Shown here: positions 41,324 through 50,896 of the stretch, piece after piece
Layout of the letters: each line of letters begins with the position of its first letter
How positions within the stretch are numbered: the first letter of the stretch is position 1
DNA from: Alistipes senegalensis
Lineage (GTDB): Bacteria; Bacillota; Clostridia; Oscillospirales; Ruminococcaceae
DNA: 64,000 nt
Direction: 5' to 3'
Assembly (NCBI GenBank): GCA_023665275.1
Contig: JAMPEF010000003.1
Coordinates: 61,730 to 125,729 of the forward strand
Notes under the pieces: generated by a model
Databases searched by the model: none
The model's input: the letters and a program-made list of their open reading frames with translations, nothing else
What the model was told of the DNA's origin: nothing
Translations under genes and position numbers: made by a program

Positions 41324-43876
41324 ATGAAAAAAATTACTATAGGAATAACAGCGCACGTTGATTCCGGCAAGACGACGCTTTCAGAGGCAATGCTTTTCAG
41401 AACGGGAACTATCCGCACGGCAGGCAGAGTTGACAACGGAAATTCAACGCTTGATACCGACAGTACAGAACGTGAAAGAGGTATAACGATATTTTCACAT
41501 CAGGCGGATTTTACAGCAGGAAATACACATTTCTTTCTTGTCGATACCCCCGGACACGTTGATTTTTCGGCGGAAACTGAAAGAACTTTATCCGTGCTTG
41601 ATTATGCCGTACTTGTCATAAGCGGTACTGACGGCGTGCAAAGCCATACAGTGACATTGTGGAAACTTCTTGAAAAATATGACATTCCGGTTTTTATTTT
41701 CATAAATAAAACGGATTTGACCGGTGCAGACCTTGAAAAAGTCCATGAAGATTTACATAAGAAACTTTCTGAAAACTGTACGGATTTTTCCGGAGATGAC
41801 GACATCATATATGAAAATTCCGCCGTATGCAATGAAAAACTTATGGAAAAATATTTAAATGAAGGCTTGTCTGATGATGATATAATTTGCGGAATATCCC
41901 ACCGGAATATTTTTCCGTGCTGTCATGGCTCTGCACTGAAAATGCATGGTATAGAAAAATTTCTTGAAATCCTTGACAGATTCACACACGAACCGAAAAA
42001 AAATAACACGCAAAGTGCAAAAGTCTTTAAAATTTCATACGATAGTAAAGGAAACAGGCTCACACATATGAAGATTACAGGCGGTGAAATAAAAGTACGT
42101 GACGAACTGGAATATAGAAATTCCGACGGTGAAATTACTACCGCAAAGATAAGCGGTATAAGATTCTGTACTGGTGAGAAGTTCCGCACAGCCGATATCG
42201 CACAGACTGGTGACGTCTGTTGTGTAACCGGTCTGACGGGAACTTATGCAGGGCAGGGAATAGGTGCGGAAAAAGATTCAGGGAAAAATTTTCTTGTACC
42301 CGTAATGACTTATAAAGCAAATTTTCCATACGGTATGAATGTAAACGACGTTCTGAAAGATATGCGCATTTTAGAAGACAGTGACCCGCAACTTCATATT
42401 GTCATGAACGGTCAGGATATAATGATACAGCTTATGGGAGCAGTACAGACGGAAATACTTTCACAGATGATTTTAAAGAGATTCGGGTATAAGGTCACTT
42501 TCGGGAGCGGTGTTGTGACTTACCGTGAGACGATAAAAAATAAAGTTGAGGGTATCGGGCATTATGAACCCTTGCGCCATTATGCAGAAGTTCACCTGAT
42601 TCTTGAACCTATGCCACGTGGTAGTGGTCTCGTCTTTGAAAGTTCGTGCAGTGAAGATATTTTGGACAGAAACTGGCAGAGACTTATTTTGACGCATCTT
42701 GCTGAAAAAACACACTCCGGAGTACTTACCGGCTCACCTGTAACGGATATTAAAATAACTCTTGCCACGGGAAAAGCTCACCTGAAACATACGGAGGGCG
42801 GAGACTTCCGGCAGGCGACTTACAGGGCGGTCAGACAGGGGCTGAGAAGTGCGGAAAGCGTTCTTTTAGAGCCTTACTATAATTATGAACTTGAAATACC
42901 CTCCGAAAATACCGGACGTGCCATAGCTGATTTACAGCGTATGTGCGGTGACTTCCGACCACCTGAAACTATGGGTGATATGTCCGTTATAAGAGGTACT
43001 GCACCTGTTTCCGAACTCAACGGCTATCAGACGGAAGTTATCAGCTATACACACGGAAAGGGTCGTCTTATATGTACGGCTGGAGAATACAAGGAATGTC
43101 ATAACGCTGAAGAGGTCATAGCTGATATTAATTACGATTGTGACGGCGATATTGAAAATTCTGCTGATTCTGTATTTTGTACACACGGAGCAGGTTATAA
43201 CGTCCGATGGAATGAAGTTCCGGCGCATATGCATTTACCGTATGTACTGGCGGAACGTTCAGCAGTTCAGGAAACTTACAGGGAAAACGCACGGCATTTT
43301 ATACGGTCAGCGGTTTCAGATGACGAACTGAGAGAGATTTTTGAGAGAACTTACGGGAAAATCAACCGTGACCCTTACCGTGCTTTTAAGAAAACAAAAG
43401 CCATACAGGTAAAGCACGAAACAACAAAAAGCTATAATTTTTCCGGCAAGGAATATTTATTGGTTGACGGTTATAATATAATATTTTCGTGGGAAGAACT
43501 CAAGAAGATTGCTGAAGAAAGTCTTGATACGGCACGTTCACAGCTTATAAATATGATGTGCAATTATCAGGGGTTTACGGGCTATGAATTAATACTGGTA
43601 TTCGACGCATACAAGGTCAAGGGCAAGCACCGTGAAATTGAAAAATACTGCAATATAAACATTGTCTATACAAAAGAATCAGAAACAGCAGATACTTATA
43701 TAGAAAAAGTATCGCATGAACTTTCAAAAAATAACCGTGTTCGTGTAGCGACTTCCGACGGGCTGGAACAGATTATCATTCTTGGAAACGGTGCTATGCG
43801 AATTTCCGCCCGTGAATTTCATGAACAGTATTTCAGTGCAGATAAAGCCATAAGGGAATATATAGATAATTTATAA
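41324..43876 (+). CDS. TetM/EF-G-like translational GTPase fused to a Rae1/YacP NYN ribonuclease
   Basis: This 850-residue protein joins two ribosome-related modules. Residues 1 to about 640 form a TetM/EF-G-type GTPase with all G motifs (AHVDSGKTT 10-18, RGIT 52-55, DTPGH 74-78, NKTD 128-131) and EF-G-like domains II-V (e.g. DLQRMCGDFRPPETMGDMSVIRG). Residues about 707-850 match YacP/Rae1: LLVDGYNIIFSW (715 is the Asp), LILVFDAYKVKG, YTKESETADTYIEKV and VRVATSDGLEQ, including the acidic catalytic positions of NYN/PIN nucleases. Rae1 cuts mRNA in the ribosomal A site in Bacillus. The fusion suggests GTPase-driven A-site entry coupled to mRNA cleavage. It is probably not a tetracycline resistance gene. 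Confidence 0.9.
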   Translation: MKKITIGITAHVDSGKTTLSEAMLFRTGTIRTAGRVDNGNSTLDTDSTERERGITIFSHQADFTAGNTHFFLVDTPGHVDFSAETERTLSVLDYAVLVISGTDGVQSHTVTLWKLLEKYDIPVFIFINKTDLTGADLEKVHEDLHKKLSENCTDFSGDDDIIYENSAVCNEKLMEKYLNEGLSDDDIICGISHRNIFPCCHGSALKMHGIEKFLEILDRFTHEPKKNNTQSAKVFKISYDSKGNRLTHMKITGGEIKVRDELEYRNSDGEITTAKISGIRFCTGEKFRTADIAQTGDVCCVTGLTGTYAGQGIGAEKDSGKNFLVPVMTYKANFPYGMNVNDVLKDMRILEDSDPQLHIVMNGQDIMIQLMGAVQTEILSQMILKRFGYKVTFGSGVVTYRETIKNKVEGIGHYEPLRHYAEVHLILEPMPRGSGLVFESSCSEDILDRNWQRLILTHLAEKTHSGVLTGSPVTDIKITLATGKAHLKHTEGGDFRQATYRAVRQGLRSAESVLLEPYYNYELEIPSENTGRAIADLQRMCGDFRPPETMGDMSVIRGTAPVSELNGYQTEVISYTHGKGRLICTAGEYKECHNAEEVIADINYDCDGDIENSADSVFCTHGAGYNVRWNEVPAHMHLPYVLAERSAVQETYRENARHFIRSAVSDDELREIFERTYGKINRDPYRAFKKTKAIQVKHETTKSYNFSGKEYLLVDGYNIIFSWEELKKIAEESLDTARSQLINMMCNYQGFTGYELILVFDAYKVKGKHREIEKYCNINIVYTKESETADTYIEKVSHELSKNNRVRVATSDGLEQIIILGNGAMRISAREFHEQYFSADKAIREYIDNL

Positions 43877-43889
43877 TTCATAATTATGT
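43867..43889. repeat. AT-rich dispersed palindromic repeat, copy 3
   Basis: It contains AATTTATAATTCATAATTATG, combining motifs of copies 1, 2 and 4. It overlaps the stop codon of the GTPase fusion gene. Confidence 0.4.
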
Positions 43890-44002
43890 ATTCCTGATTG
43901 TTTTTGTTTTCTGCATAAAAATACAAAAAAACATGATATAATACATTTTTATCTTTCCTGATATGTCAGATTTCGCCATACTGCCATGTTATAATGGTTA
44001 GG

Positions 44003-44044
44003 AATTAATAATTTATAATTATGCATTATTAATTAATTCATAAT
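44003..44044. repeat. AT-rich dispersed palindromic repeat, copy 4
   Basis: AATTAATAATTTATAATTAT and ATTATTAATTAATTCATAAT flank a GC pair, giving an imperfect 40-bp palindrome just before spoIIE. TATAAT sequences at about 43936 and 43991 in the same gap may be promoter -10 elements. Confidence 0.45.
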
Positions 44045-44063
44045 CTGACAAGTGGGTGATATT

Positions 44064-46301
44064 TTGAAAAGAAAAAAAATCAGGAAAAAGAAATCTGCCG
44101 TATCGTTCTGGGCGTTCATAGCCTCAATGGGAGCAGGCTATATGCTTTCCGGCACGGATATGGCTGGTATTTCGTCCTTTGCAGATATTTCAATAGCTGG
44201 TGCAGTACCCTTGCCGATGTCCACAGCGGTGCTTACCGGAAGTTTTCTTCACAGTATAGCGGGTCATACTACCGGAAGAGACATTGTAAGAATAATTTCA
44301 ATGGTTATAATAATCATTGCAAAAATGTTCCATGAACCTAAAAGCAACCCTAAATCTGATGGATTCATAACGGCGGCAGGAGTATTTACCGCCGGAACTG
44401 CTGTTTCTGCACTTATCGGGGAGATACCCTATAAGCTGCTTTTTTATATGTTTTATGGAGGACTGGCAGGATTTACAGCTTATTCGCTTTCATTCATACT
44501 TTCAGGAATAAAAAAGCGTTTTGTTCTTGATTTTTCCACGACTACGGGTTGTGCATATGCTGTTGTATATACAGTAATGCTTGCTTCATTGTGTTCTGTC
44601 AGGATACCGTATATTAATATAGGACTTATTATCGGCACGACTATAACTTTATGTGGAGCATATTATTACTGTCATACAGGCGGAGTAATGTGCGGTGCGC
44701 TTACGGCTTGCGGAGCGTTTCTTTCCTCTGTTGATTGTGGCATGACTGTAGTATTACTTCCGGCGGCGGCACTTCTTACGGGTTATCTCAATAGACAGAA
44801 GAACACCACATCTGCAATATGTTTTGTCGGCATAAATTTTGCGCTTATGGTGCTTACAGGTGTCACACGGAACAGCATTTACAGCATGATTGATATAATA
44901 TGTGCAGCGGTGATTTTTATTGTCATATCGCCGGCGTATTCGGATAAATGGCTTACGACAGGTAACGGCAGCACATCTGCACTTCCGGACATAATAAATG
45001 CAAGAATGAATTTTATCGCCGATACTGTACATACCGTCCGGACAGAATCCGAAAAAATATCAGGAGTTCTGAACAAAAAGCACGAAAAGAATATTACTAC
45101 AGAAGATGTAGTCAACGCCGTATGTACTGATTGTTCAGAAAAAATTTACTGCTGGAAGAATAATTCACATAACACGAAAACAGGTTTTTTGAAACTTTCC
45201 GCCATGTCTGAAATTTCGGCGGAAAATTTTCCGTATGAAATCCGTGACTGCATCTATAAGGAGGGACTTATTAAGTTCTACAGGAAGATTTACGCTGAAA
45301 AAGCACGGGAACGCCTTAACGCCATACGGTGTGCCGATAATATGGAACTTCTCTCCGAACAGATGCGGACTATTGAGGAAATTATAAGCACTTCCGGCAG
45401 ACGCATTGATATGCGTTACTCTGCACCGGTGAGCAAAATTATTAAAAATAAATTAAATAAGTTCGGATTTATGCCGTCGGAAGTAATTGCATACTATAAC
45501 GATAAAAACCGTCTTCATGCGGAAATTTATTTCAGCAGAACGAACACACCGGAAAACTTCACAAGAGTATGCGACCTTGTTTCCGATGAACTTAAAATAC
45601 CGCTTGAAAGTATACAGCCAGTAAGTTCTGGCAGACAGACAAGAATAAGACTTTTTGAAAAGCCGAAATATAAAACTGATGTATATTCAACCTCCATATG
45701 CGCTGAAAATTCTGAAAATGGTGATACTTCAGCAGTATTCGGTGACGGAGCAGGCAGGGAATATATTATACTTTCGGACGGCATGGGCAGCGGAAAAAAT
45801 GCCGCAGTTGAATCAAGAATGGTTGTCAAGATGTTTAAAAACCTTATCGGGTGTGGTGTGGAATATCCGGCAGCTGTCAAGATGATAAATTCCGTTATGC
45901 TGACAAAATCGCCGGAGGAAACTTTTGCAACTCTTGACGCTGCTTGTATTGACCTTGAAACGTGCGCCCTCACGCTGATAAAGTCGGGAGCTTCTGCAAC
46001 ACTTATACGCCACCGTGGAAACGTTATGAAAATAATGTCTCCTACATTTCCTATAGGCATTTACAGCAAGTCTGAAATTTCCACATCAGAATGTGAATTT
46101 GAAGAGAATGACATAATTATTATGTTCTCCGATGGCATAAATGAAAGCGAATACAGATTTATAAAGGAGCTTCTTTTGAGTTCAGACGACCTGAAAAAAA
46201 TTGTTGATGAAATATGCGCAAAGGCTGATGTCTTCAACCCTACCATGCACAGCGATGATATAACAGTTATTGGAATACGTGTTGAAAAACAGAATATATG
46301 A
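44064..46301 (+). CDS. spoIIE: Stage II sporulation protein E, PP2C phosphatase
   Basis: SpoIIE dephosphorylates the anti-anti-sigma factor SpoIIAA in the forespore, releasing sigma-F, and associates with the division septum. This 745-residue protein has about ten hydrophobic segments within residues 15-310, a cytoplasmic central domain, and a C-terminal PP2C domain. That domain carries FGDGAGREYIILSDGMGSGKNAAVESRMVV and MKIMSPTFPIGI then IIMFSDGINES, with the metal-binding Asp residues. The start is uncertain: TTG 44064 has GGGTGAT upstream; GTG 44052 has none. Confidence 0.9.
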   Translation: MKRKKIRKKKSAVSFWAFIASMGAGYMLSGTDMAGISSFADISIAGAVPLPMSTAVLTGSFLHSIAGHTTGRDIVRIISMVIIIIAKMFHEPKSNPKSDGFITAAGVFTAGTAVSALIGEIPYKLLFYMFYGGLAGFTAYSLSFILSGIKKRFVLDFSTTTGCAYAVVYTVMLASLCSVRIPYINIGLIIGTTITLCGAYYYCHTGGVMCGALTACGAFLSSVDCGMTVVLLPAAALLTGYLNRQKNTTSAICFVGINFALMVLTGVTRNSIYSMIDIICAAVIFIVISPAYSDKWLTTGNGSTSALPDIINARMNFIADTVHTVRTESEKISGVLNKKHEKNITTEDVVNAVCTDCSEKIYCWKNNSHNTKTGFLKLSAMSEISAENFPYEIRDCIYKEGLIKFYRKIYAEKARERLNAIRCADNMELLSEQMRTIEEIISTSGRRIDMRYSAPVSKIIKNKLNKFGFMPSEVIAYYNDKNRLHAEIYFSRTNTPENFTRVCDLVSDELKIPLESIQPVSSGRQTRIRLFEKPKYKTDVYSTSICAENSENGDTSAVFGDGAGREYIILSDGMGSGKNAAVESRMVVKMFKNLIGCGVEYPAAVKMINSVMLTKSPEETFATLDAACIDLETCALTLIKSGASATLIRHRGNVMKIMSPTFPIGIYSKSEISTSECEFEENDIIIMFSDGINESEYRFIKELLLSSDDLKKIVDEICAKADVFNPTMHSDDITVIGIRVEKQNI

Positions 46302-46430
46302 ACAGGTATTCAGGTGTGCATTTTAACAACACATTGAACGAATAATTTTGATTTTTGTGACATAATGCACAAAAACTTAAAAAGAAAATGTAGCGTATCG
46401 CTGAAATTTTTATATTATTTTAAAAAAGAC

Positions 46431-46459
46431 TTGAATAATTATTCCATTTCTGTTAAAAT
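46431..46459 (+). promoter_or_regulatory. Promoter of the glycogen operon
   Basis: TTGAAT (46431-46436) and TAAAAT (46454-46459) are 17 bp apart, 24 bp before the glgB start and its AAAGGAGG ribosome binding site. Confidence 0.65.
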
Positions 46460-46483
46460 GTATATAGCAAAGGAGGCTGAATT

Positions 46484-48502
46484 ATGTCAGTAAAAAATAA
46501 TAATCCTAATGACTTTCCGCTTTATCTGTTTTATCAAGGCAGAAATTACGAGGCGTATAAATTCTTCGGGGTTCACTCAAAAAAGAAGGGTCGCTCACGC
46601 CTTTTTACTTTCAGAGTCTGGGCTCCTCATGCTTTGAGTGTCTCAGTTGTGGGAGACTTCAATAAATGGAACAGGGATAAAAACCCTATGAAACTTATTG
46701 CAGACGGCGTGTGGGAGGCTGAAATAACTAAACTGAAACAGTTTGATACTTATAAATATAGCATAGAAACTACCGACGGACGCACTATCCTTAAATCTGA
46801 CCCATACGGTACACATTTTGAAACAAGACCGGATACCGCTTCAAAAATCTATGAAAGCGAATATCAATGGAACGATGACGCATGGGCTGAACAGAAACGA
46901 AATAAAAATATCTATAAAAGCGCCGTGAACGTTTATGAATGCCACCTCGGTTCATGGAAATCAAGGAAAAACGCTGAATTTATTGACTATATCACATTCG
47001 CAAATGAAATAATCCCGTATGTGAAAAAAATGTCATATACACACGTTGAATTTATGCCCTTGACAGAATATCCGTTTGATGGTTCGTGGGGGTATCAGGT
47101 TACCGGCTATTTCGCACCTACTTCCCGTTATGGCACTCCTGACGATTTCAGAAAAATGATTGATATGTTCCACGAAGCTGGAATAGGTGTTATTCTTGAC
47201 TGGGTACCTGCTCACTTCCCTAAAGATGCCCACGGTCTCTATGAATTTGACGGCACATACTGCTATGAATATAACGACGAACGAAAAAGGGAACATAAAT
47301 CATGGGGAACAAGAGTTTTTGATTACGGCAAACAGGAAGTATGCTCCTTTCTGATTTCAAGTGCTAATTACTGGTTTAATGAATTTCACGTTGACGGTCT
47401 CCGTGTGGACGCTGTAGCCTCAATGCTCTATCTTGACTATGACAGGCGTGACGGCGAATGGGTGGCAAATATCCACGGCGGTAAGGAAAATTTAGAAGCT
47501 GTTGAATTTTTCCGGAACTTAAACAAGGCTATTTTTGAAAATCACCCCGACGCACTTATGATTGCAGAGGAATCAACTGCATGGCCAATGGTTACAAAAC
47601 CGGCAAGTATGGGCGGTCTTGGATTTAATTTCAAGTGGAATATGGGTTGGATGAATGATATGTTACAATATATGTCACTTGACCCTCTTTTCCGTTCATA
47701 TAACCATGATAAACTTACATTTTCATTCTTCTATGCGTTTTCGGAAAATTATGTTCTTCCGATTTCACATGATGAAGTTGTTTACGGAAAGTGCTCCATG
47801 TTCAATAAAATGCCCGGTGAACGTGAACAGAAGTTCTCTTCTTACCGTGCTTTTCTGGCATACATGATGGCACACCCTGGAAAGAAACTTCTTTTTATGG
47901 GTCAGGAGTTTGCACAGGAAAATGAATGGAATTATCAGACTCAGCTTGACTGGGATTTACTGAAAAATCCGGAACATAAAATCATGCTGAAATATTCCGA
48001 AAAGCTGAATAAATTCTACATGGAAAACGCACCACTATGGGAAAATGATGATTCATGGAACGGTTTCAGCTGGATTTCAAACGACGATAACAAGCAAAGT
48101 ATTATTGCATTCCGACGTATCGGCGATAACGACGAGGAAATTATTATAGTCTGCAATTTCGTCCCCGTTGAACGCAAGGACTATAAAATAGGTGTTCCGA
48201 AAAAGGGAAGATATAAAGTTATTTTCAATACCGACGCTACAGAGTTCGGCGGAACTGGCGTTACTGAAAAATCTTTCAGGTCTGAAAAAACAGCTATGCA
48301 CGGTTTTGAACAGTGTATCTCAATGACCCTTGCACCGCTTTCCGTAATCTATCTTAAGTTTGCACCCGTCAAGAAGCGAACGCCTAAAGTAAAACCGGAA
48401 GAAATATCAGCGGTGGCAGAACCCGTGAAAAAATCACGTTCAAGGAAAACTACTGAAAAACCGGCGAAAACTAAAAAAAATGCTGAAAATGATTTGAAAT
48501 AA
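46484..48502 (+). CDS. glgB: 1,4-alpha-glucan branching enzyme
   Basis: GlgB makes alpha-1,6 branches in glycogen. The N-terminal CBM48 region contains [17 protein letters not shown] (about residues 50-66). The GH13 catalytic core shows [29 protein letters not shown], the nucleophile region [22 protein letters not shown] with the acid/base Glu, and [12 protein letters not shown]. The last ~35 residues form a Lys/Thr/Glu-rich tail ([17 protein letters not shown]) not needed for catalysis. 672 residues. It leads glgC, glgD and glgA. Confidence 0.96.
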   Translation: MSVKNNNPNDFPLYLFYQGRNYEAYKFFGVHSKKKGRSRLFTFRVWAPHALSVSVVGDFNKWNRDKNPMKLIADGVWEAEITKLKQFDTYKYSIETTDGRTILKSDPYGTHFETRPDTASKIYESEYQWNDDAWAEQKRNKNIYKSAVNVYECHLGSWKSRKNAEFIDYITFANEIIPYVKKMSYTHVEFMPLTEYPFDGSWGYQVTGYFAPTSRYGTPDDFRKMIDMFHEAGIGVILDWVPAHFPKDAHGLYEFDGTYCYEYNDERKREHKSWGTRVFDYGKQEVCSFLISSANYWFNEFHVDGLRVDAVASMLYLDYDRRDGEWVANIHGGKENLEAVEFFRNLNKAIFENHPDALMIAEESTAWPMVTKPASMGGLGFNFKWNMGWMNDMLQYMSLDPLFRSYNHDKLTFSFFYAFSENYVLPISHDEVVYGKCSMFNKMPGEREQKFSSYRAFLAYMMAHPGKKLLFMGQEFAQENEWNYQTQLDWDLLKNPEHKIMLKYSEKLNKFYMENAPLWENDDSWNGFSWISNDDNKQSIIAFRRIGDNDEEIIIVCNFVPVERKDYKIGVPKKGRYKVIFNTDATEFGGTGVTEKSFRSEKTAMHGFEQCISMTLAPLSVIYLKFAPVKKRTPKVKPEEISAVAEPVKKSRSRKTTEKPAKTKKNAENDLK

Positions 48503-48519
48503 ATCTTAGGAGGAAATTT

Positions 48520-49746
48520 ATGTATACAAAGAAAAAATGTGTTGCTATGCTGCTTGCAGGCGGTCAGGGCAGCAGACTTTATGCATTGACTAAAAACGTT
48601 GCAAAACCGGCTGTACCATACGGCGGAAAGTATCGTCTTATTGACTTCCCGCTTTCAAACTGCACAAATTCCGGCATAGATACAGTAGGTGTACTCACAC
48701 AGTATCAACCGCTTGTCCTCAATGAATATATCGGAAACGGTCAGCCGTGGGATTTGGATAAAATGAATGGTGGTGTACACGTTCTTCCGCCATATGAAAC
48801 ACAAGCCGGTGCTTCATGGTACGAGGGAACGGCAAATGCTATCTATCAGAATATCCGGTTTATTGAACGTTACAACCCCGAATATGTTGTAGTCCTCGGC
48901 GGTGACCACATCTACAAAATGGACTATTCAAAAATGGTTGATTTCCACATTGCCAACAATGCAGACTGTACAATTTCCGTTATAAACGTTCCGAAGGAAG
49001 AGGCTTCACGTTTCGGAATAATGATTTGTGACGAAAATAAAAAGGTTATGGATTTTGTCGAGAAGCCGAAAGAACCGAAGTCAACACTTGCATCAATGGG
49101 TATATATGTTTTCAGCTGGGCAAAACTTAAAAAATATCTTATCGAAAACGAAGAGGACGCAAACGCAAAACGTAACCGTGGTGAATCATGGTCAAAGGAT
49201 TTCGGCAAGGATATTATAACTTCCATGCTCCGTGATGAACAGCGTCTGTTTGCTTACGAATTTAAAGGCTACTGGATGGACGTCGGCACACTTGGCTCAC
49301 TTTGGGAGGCTAACCTTGATTTGCTCAGACCGAGTGTTCCGCTTGACCTCTATGACCCGAGCTGGAAGATATATTCAAGAAATAATTATATGCCGCCTCA
49401 GTATATCGGTAATAATGCACACATTGAAAATTCAATGATTGACGAGGGAAGCAGTATCGACGGCACTGTTGATTTTTCTGTTATATTCTCCGGCGTTACG
49501 ATTGAAGAGGGTGCAGATGTAAAATACAGTATCGTCATGCCGGGAACTGTTATAAAGTCTGGAGCTGTTGTGGAATACGCCATAGTGGGCAGTGATACTA
49601 TCATTGAAAGCGGTGCGCATATTGGTCTTGACCCTGAAAAAGTTGAAAACCGTGACGACTGGGGTATAGCTGTAGTCGGTCATAATGTGACAGTTTCAGA
49701 GGGCAAGAGTGTTGCTCCAAACGAGATAATAGGCGAAAATATCTGA
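48520..49746 (+). CDS. glgC: Glucose-1-phosphate adenylyltransferase, catalytic subunit
   Basis: GlgC makes ADP-glucose from ATP and glucose-1-phosphate. [39 protein letters not shown] is the nucleotide-binding signature at the N-terminus. [13 protein letters not shown] is the metal site, [10 protein letters not shown] the sugar-phosphate site, and the C-terminal part has left-handed beta-helix hexapeptide repeats. 408 residues. AGGAGG precedes the ATG, 17 bp after glgB. In Firmicutes it works with GlgD, encoded next. Confidence 0.96.
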   Translation: MYTKKKCVAMLLAGGQGSRLYALTKNVAKPAVPYGGKYRLIDFPLSNCTNSGIDTVGVLTQYQPLVLNEYIGNGQPWDLDKMNGGVHVLPPYETQAGASWYEGTANAIYQNIRFIERYNPEYVVVLGGDHIYKMDYSKMVDFHIANNADCTISVINVPKEEASRFGIMICDENKKVMDFVEKPKEPKSTLASMGIYVFSWAKLKKYLIENEEDANAKRNRGESWSKDFGKDIITSMLRDEQRLFAYEFKGYWMDVGTLGSLWEANLDLLRPSVPLDLYDPSWKIYSRNNYMPPQYIGNNAHIENSMIDEGSSIDGTVDFSVIFSGVTIEEGADVKYSIVMPGTVIKSGAVVEYAIVGSDTIIESGAHIGLDPEKVENRDDWGIAVVGHNVTVSEGKSVAPNEIIGENI

Positions 49747-49763
49747 CCGGAGGAGATTTTTAA

Positions 49764-50885
49764 ATGAGTGTTAATTATAATGTTTTAGGGCTTATATTTG
49801 CAAGTATGCATGATTCATATGTAAGCGAACTTACAAAGCAGAGAACAATGGGTTCAATCCCTTTCGGCGGACGTTACAGACTGATTGACTTTCCGCTTTC
49901 AAATATGGTAAATTCCGGCGTCAATGAAGTGGGTGTAATAACAAAGTCAAATTACGGCTCACTGCTTGACCACCTCGGTTCAGGTCGTGACTGGGATTTA
50001 GCACGCAAAAAAGGTGGTCTGCATCTTCTTCCGCCATACAGTCAGACGGGCGGCATTTATAAGGGCAGACTTGACGCATTGAGTAACGTATGGAGTTTTG
50101 TTGAACATTCAAAGGCAAAATATGTTATTCTTGCAAATTGCGACGTTGTAACAACAATCGACTTTACACCCGTTCTCAAACAGCATACCGAAACAGAGGC
50201 AGATATAACCCTGATTTATAGCAAGGGTCTTTATGAATCCGAAAAGAATAACTGTGCAACAATCCTTGACTTTAACGGGGAAAACCGTCTCAGTGACGTT
50301 CTTGTTGACCCACAGATTTCCGGGGAATGTAATATGTGGCTTGATATGCTTATCATAAGCAAGGACTTCCTTAAGAAGATTGTTTCCGAAGCCGCCAGCC
50401 GTAACCAGTACAGCTTTACCCGTGAAATTCTTCAGGGCAAATTGAATGAATACAAATTTATGGGTTATGAACACAAAGACTTCTTTACAAGAATTGACAG
50501 CGTACAAAGCTATTACACCGCTAATAAAATGCTGCTTGAGGGTGAAAAGCGAAACGCACTCTTCCGGAAAAATGCACCGGTTTATACCAAAATAGGCGAC
50601 AATGCACCGGTAAAATACGGTCTTGAATCAGACGTTAAAAACTCCCTTATTGCCGACGGTTGCGTGATAGAAGGAACTGTTGAAAATTCCGTACTCTTCC
50701 GTGGTGTAAAAGTTGGCAAGGGAACTGTTGTGAAAAATTCTGTCATTCTTCAGAATACAAAAATAGGCGAAAACTGTAATATTTCCTCTGTAATTACCGA
50801 CAAAAGCGTTGAGATAAGCGATGACAAGGTTCTTACCGGTTCGGAAACTTATCCGCTTTATATAGGTAAAAACGGCAAAATCTGA
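49764..50885 (+). CDS. glgD: GlgD, non-canonical ADP-glucose pyrophosphorylase subunit
   Basis: This 373-residue GlgC paralogue lacks the intact N-terminal GGxGxRL motif; the equivalent region reads [39 protein letters not shown]. Firmicute GlgD modulates or activates GlgC in a heterotetramer. The C-terminal hexapeptide-repeat domain is conserved (SLIADGCVIEGTVENSVLFRGVKVGKG). It starts 17 bp after glgC with GGAGGAG upstream and is followed after 11 bp by glgA. Confidence 0.94.
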   Translation: MSVNYNVLGLIFASMHDSYVSELTKQRTMGSIPFGGRYRLIDFPLSNMVNSGVNEVGVITKSNYGSLLDHLGSGRDWDLARKKGGLHLLPPYSQTGGIYKGRLDALSNVWSFVEHSKAKYVILANCDVVTTIDFTPVLKQHTETEADITLIYSKGLYESEKNNCATILDFNGENRLSDVLVDPQISGECNMWLDMLIISKDFLKKIVSEAASRNQYSFTREILQGKLNEYKFMGYEHKDFFTRIDSVQSYYTANKMLLEGEKRNALFRKNAPVYTKIGDNAPVKYGLESDVKNSLIADGCVIEGTVENSVLFRGVKVGKGTVVKNSVILQNTKIGENCNISSVITDKSVEISDDKVLTGSETYPLYIGKNGKI

Positions 50886-50896
50886 CGGGGGATTCT

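Noticed and set aside
41324-43876. Tetracycline resistance gene (tetM-like)
   Set aside because: Only the GTPase part is TetM/EF-G-like. The Rae1 domain and the placement beside sporulation genes point to a chromosomal ribosome factor; no mobile element or tet leader peptide is seen.
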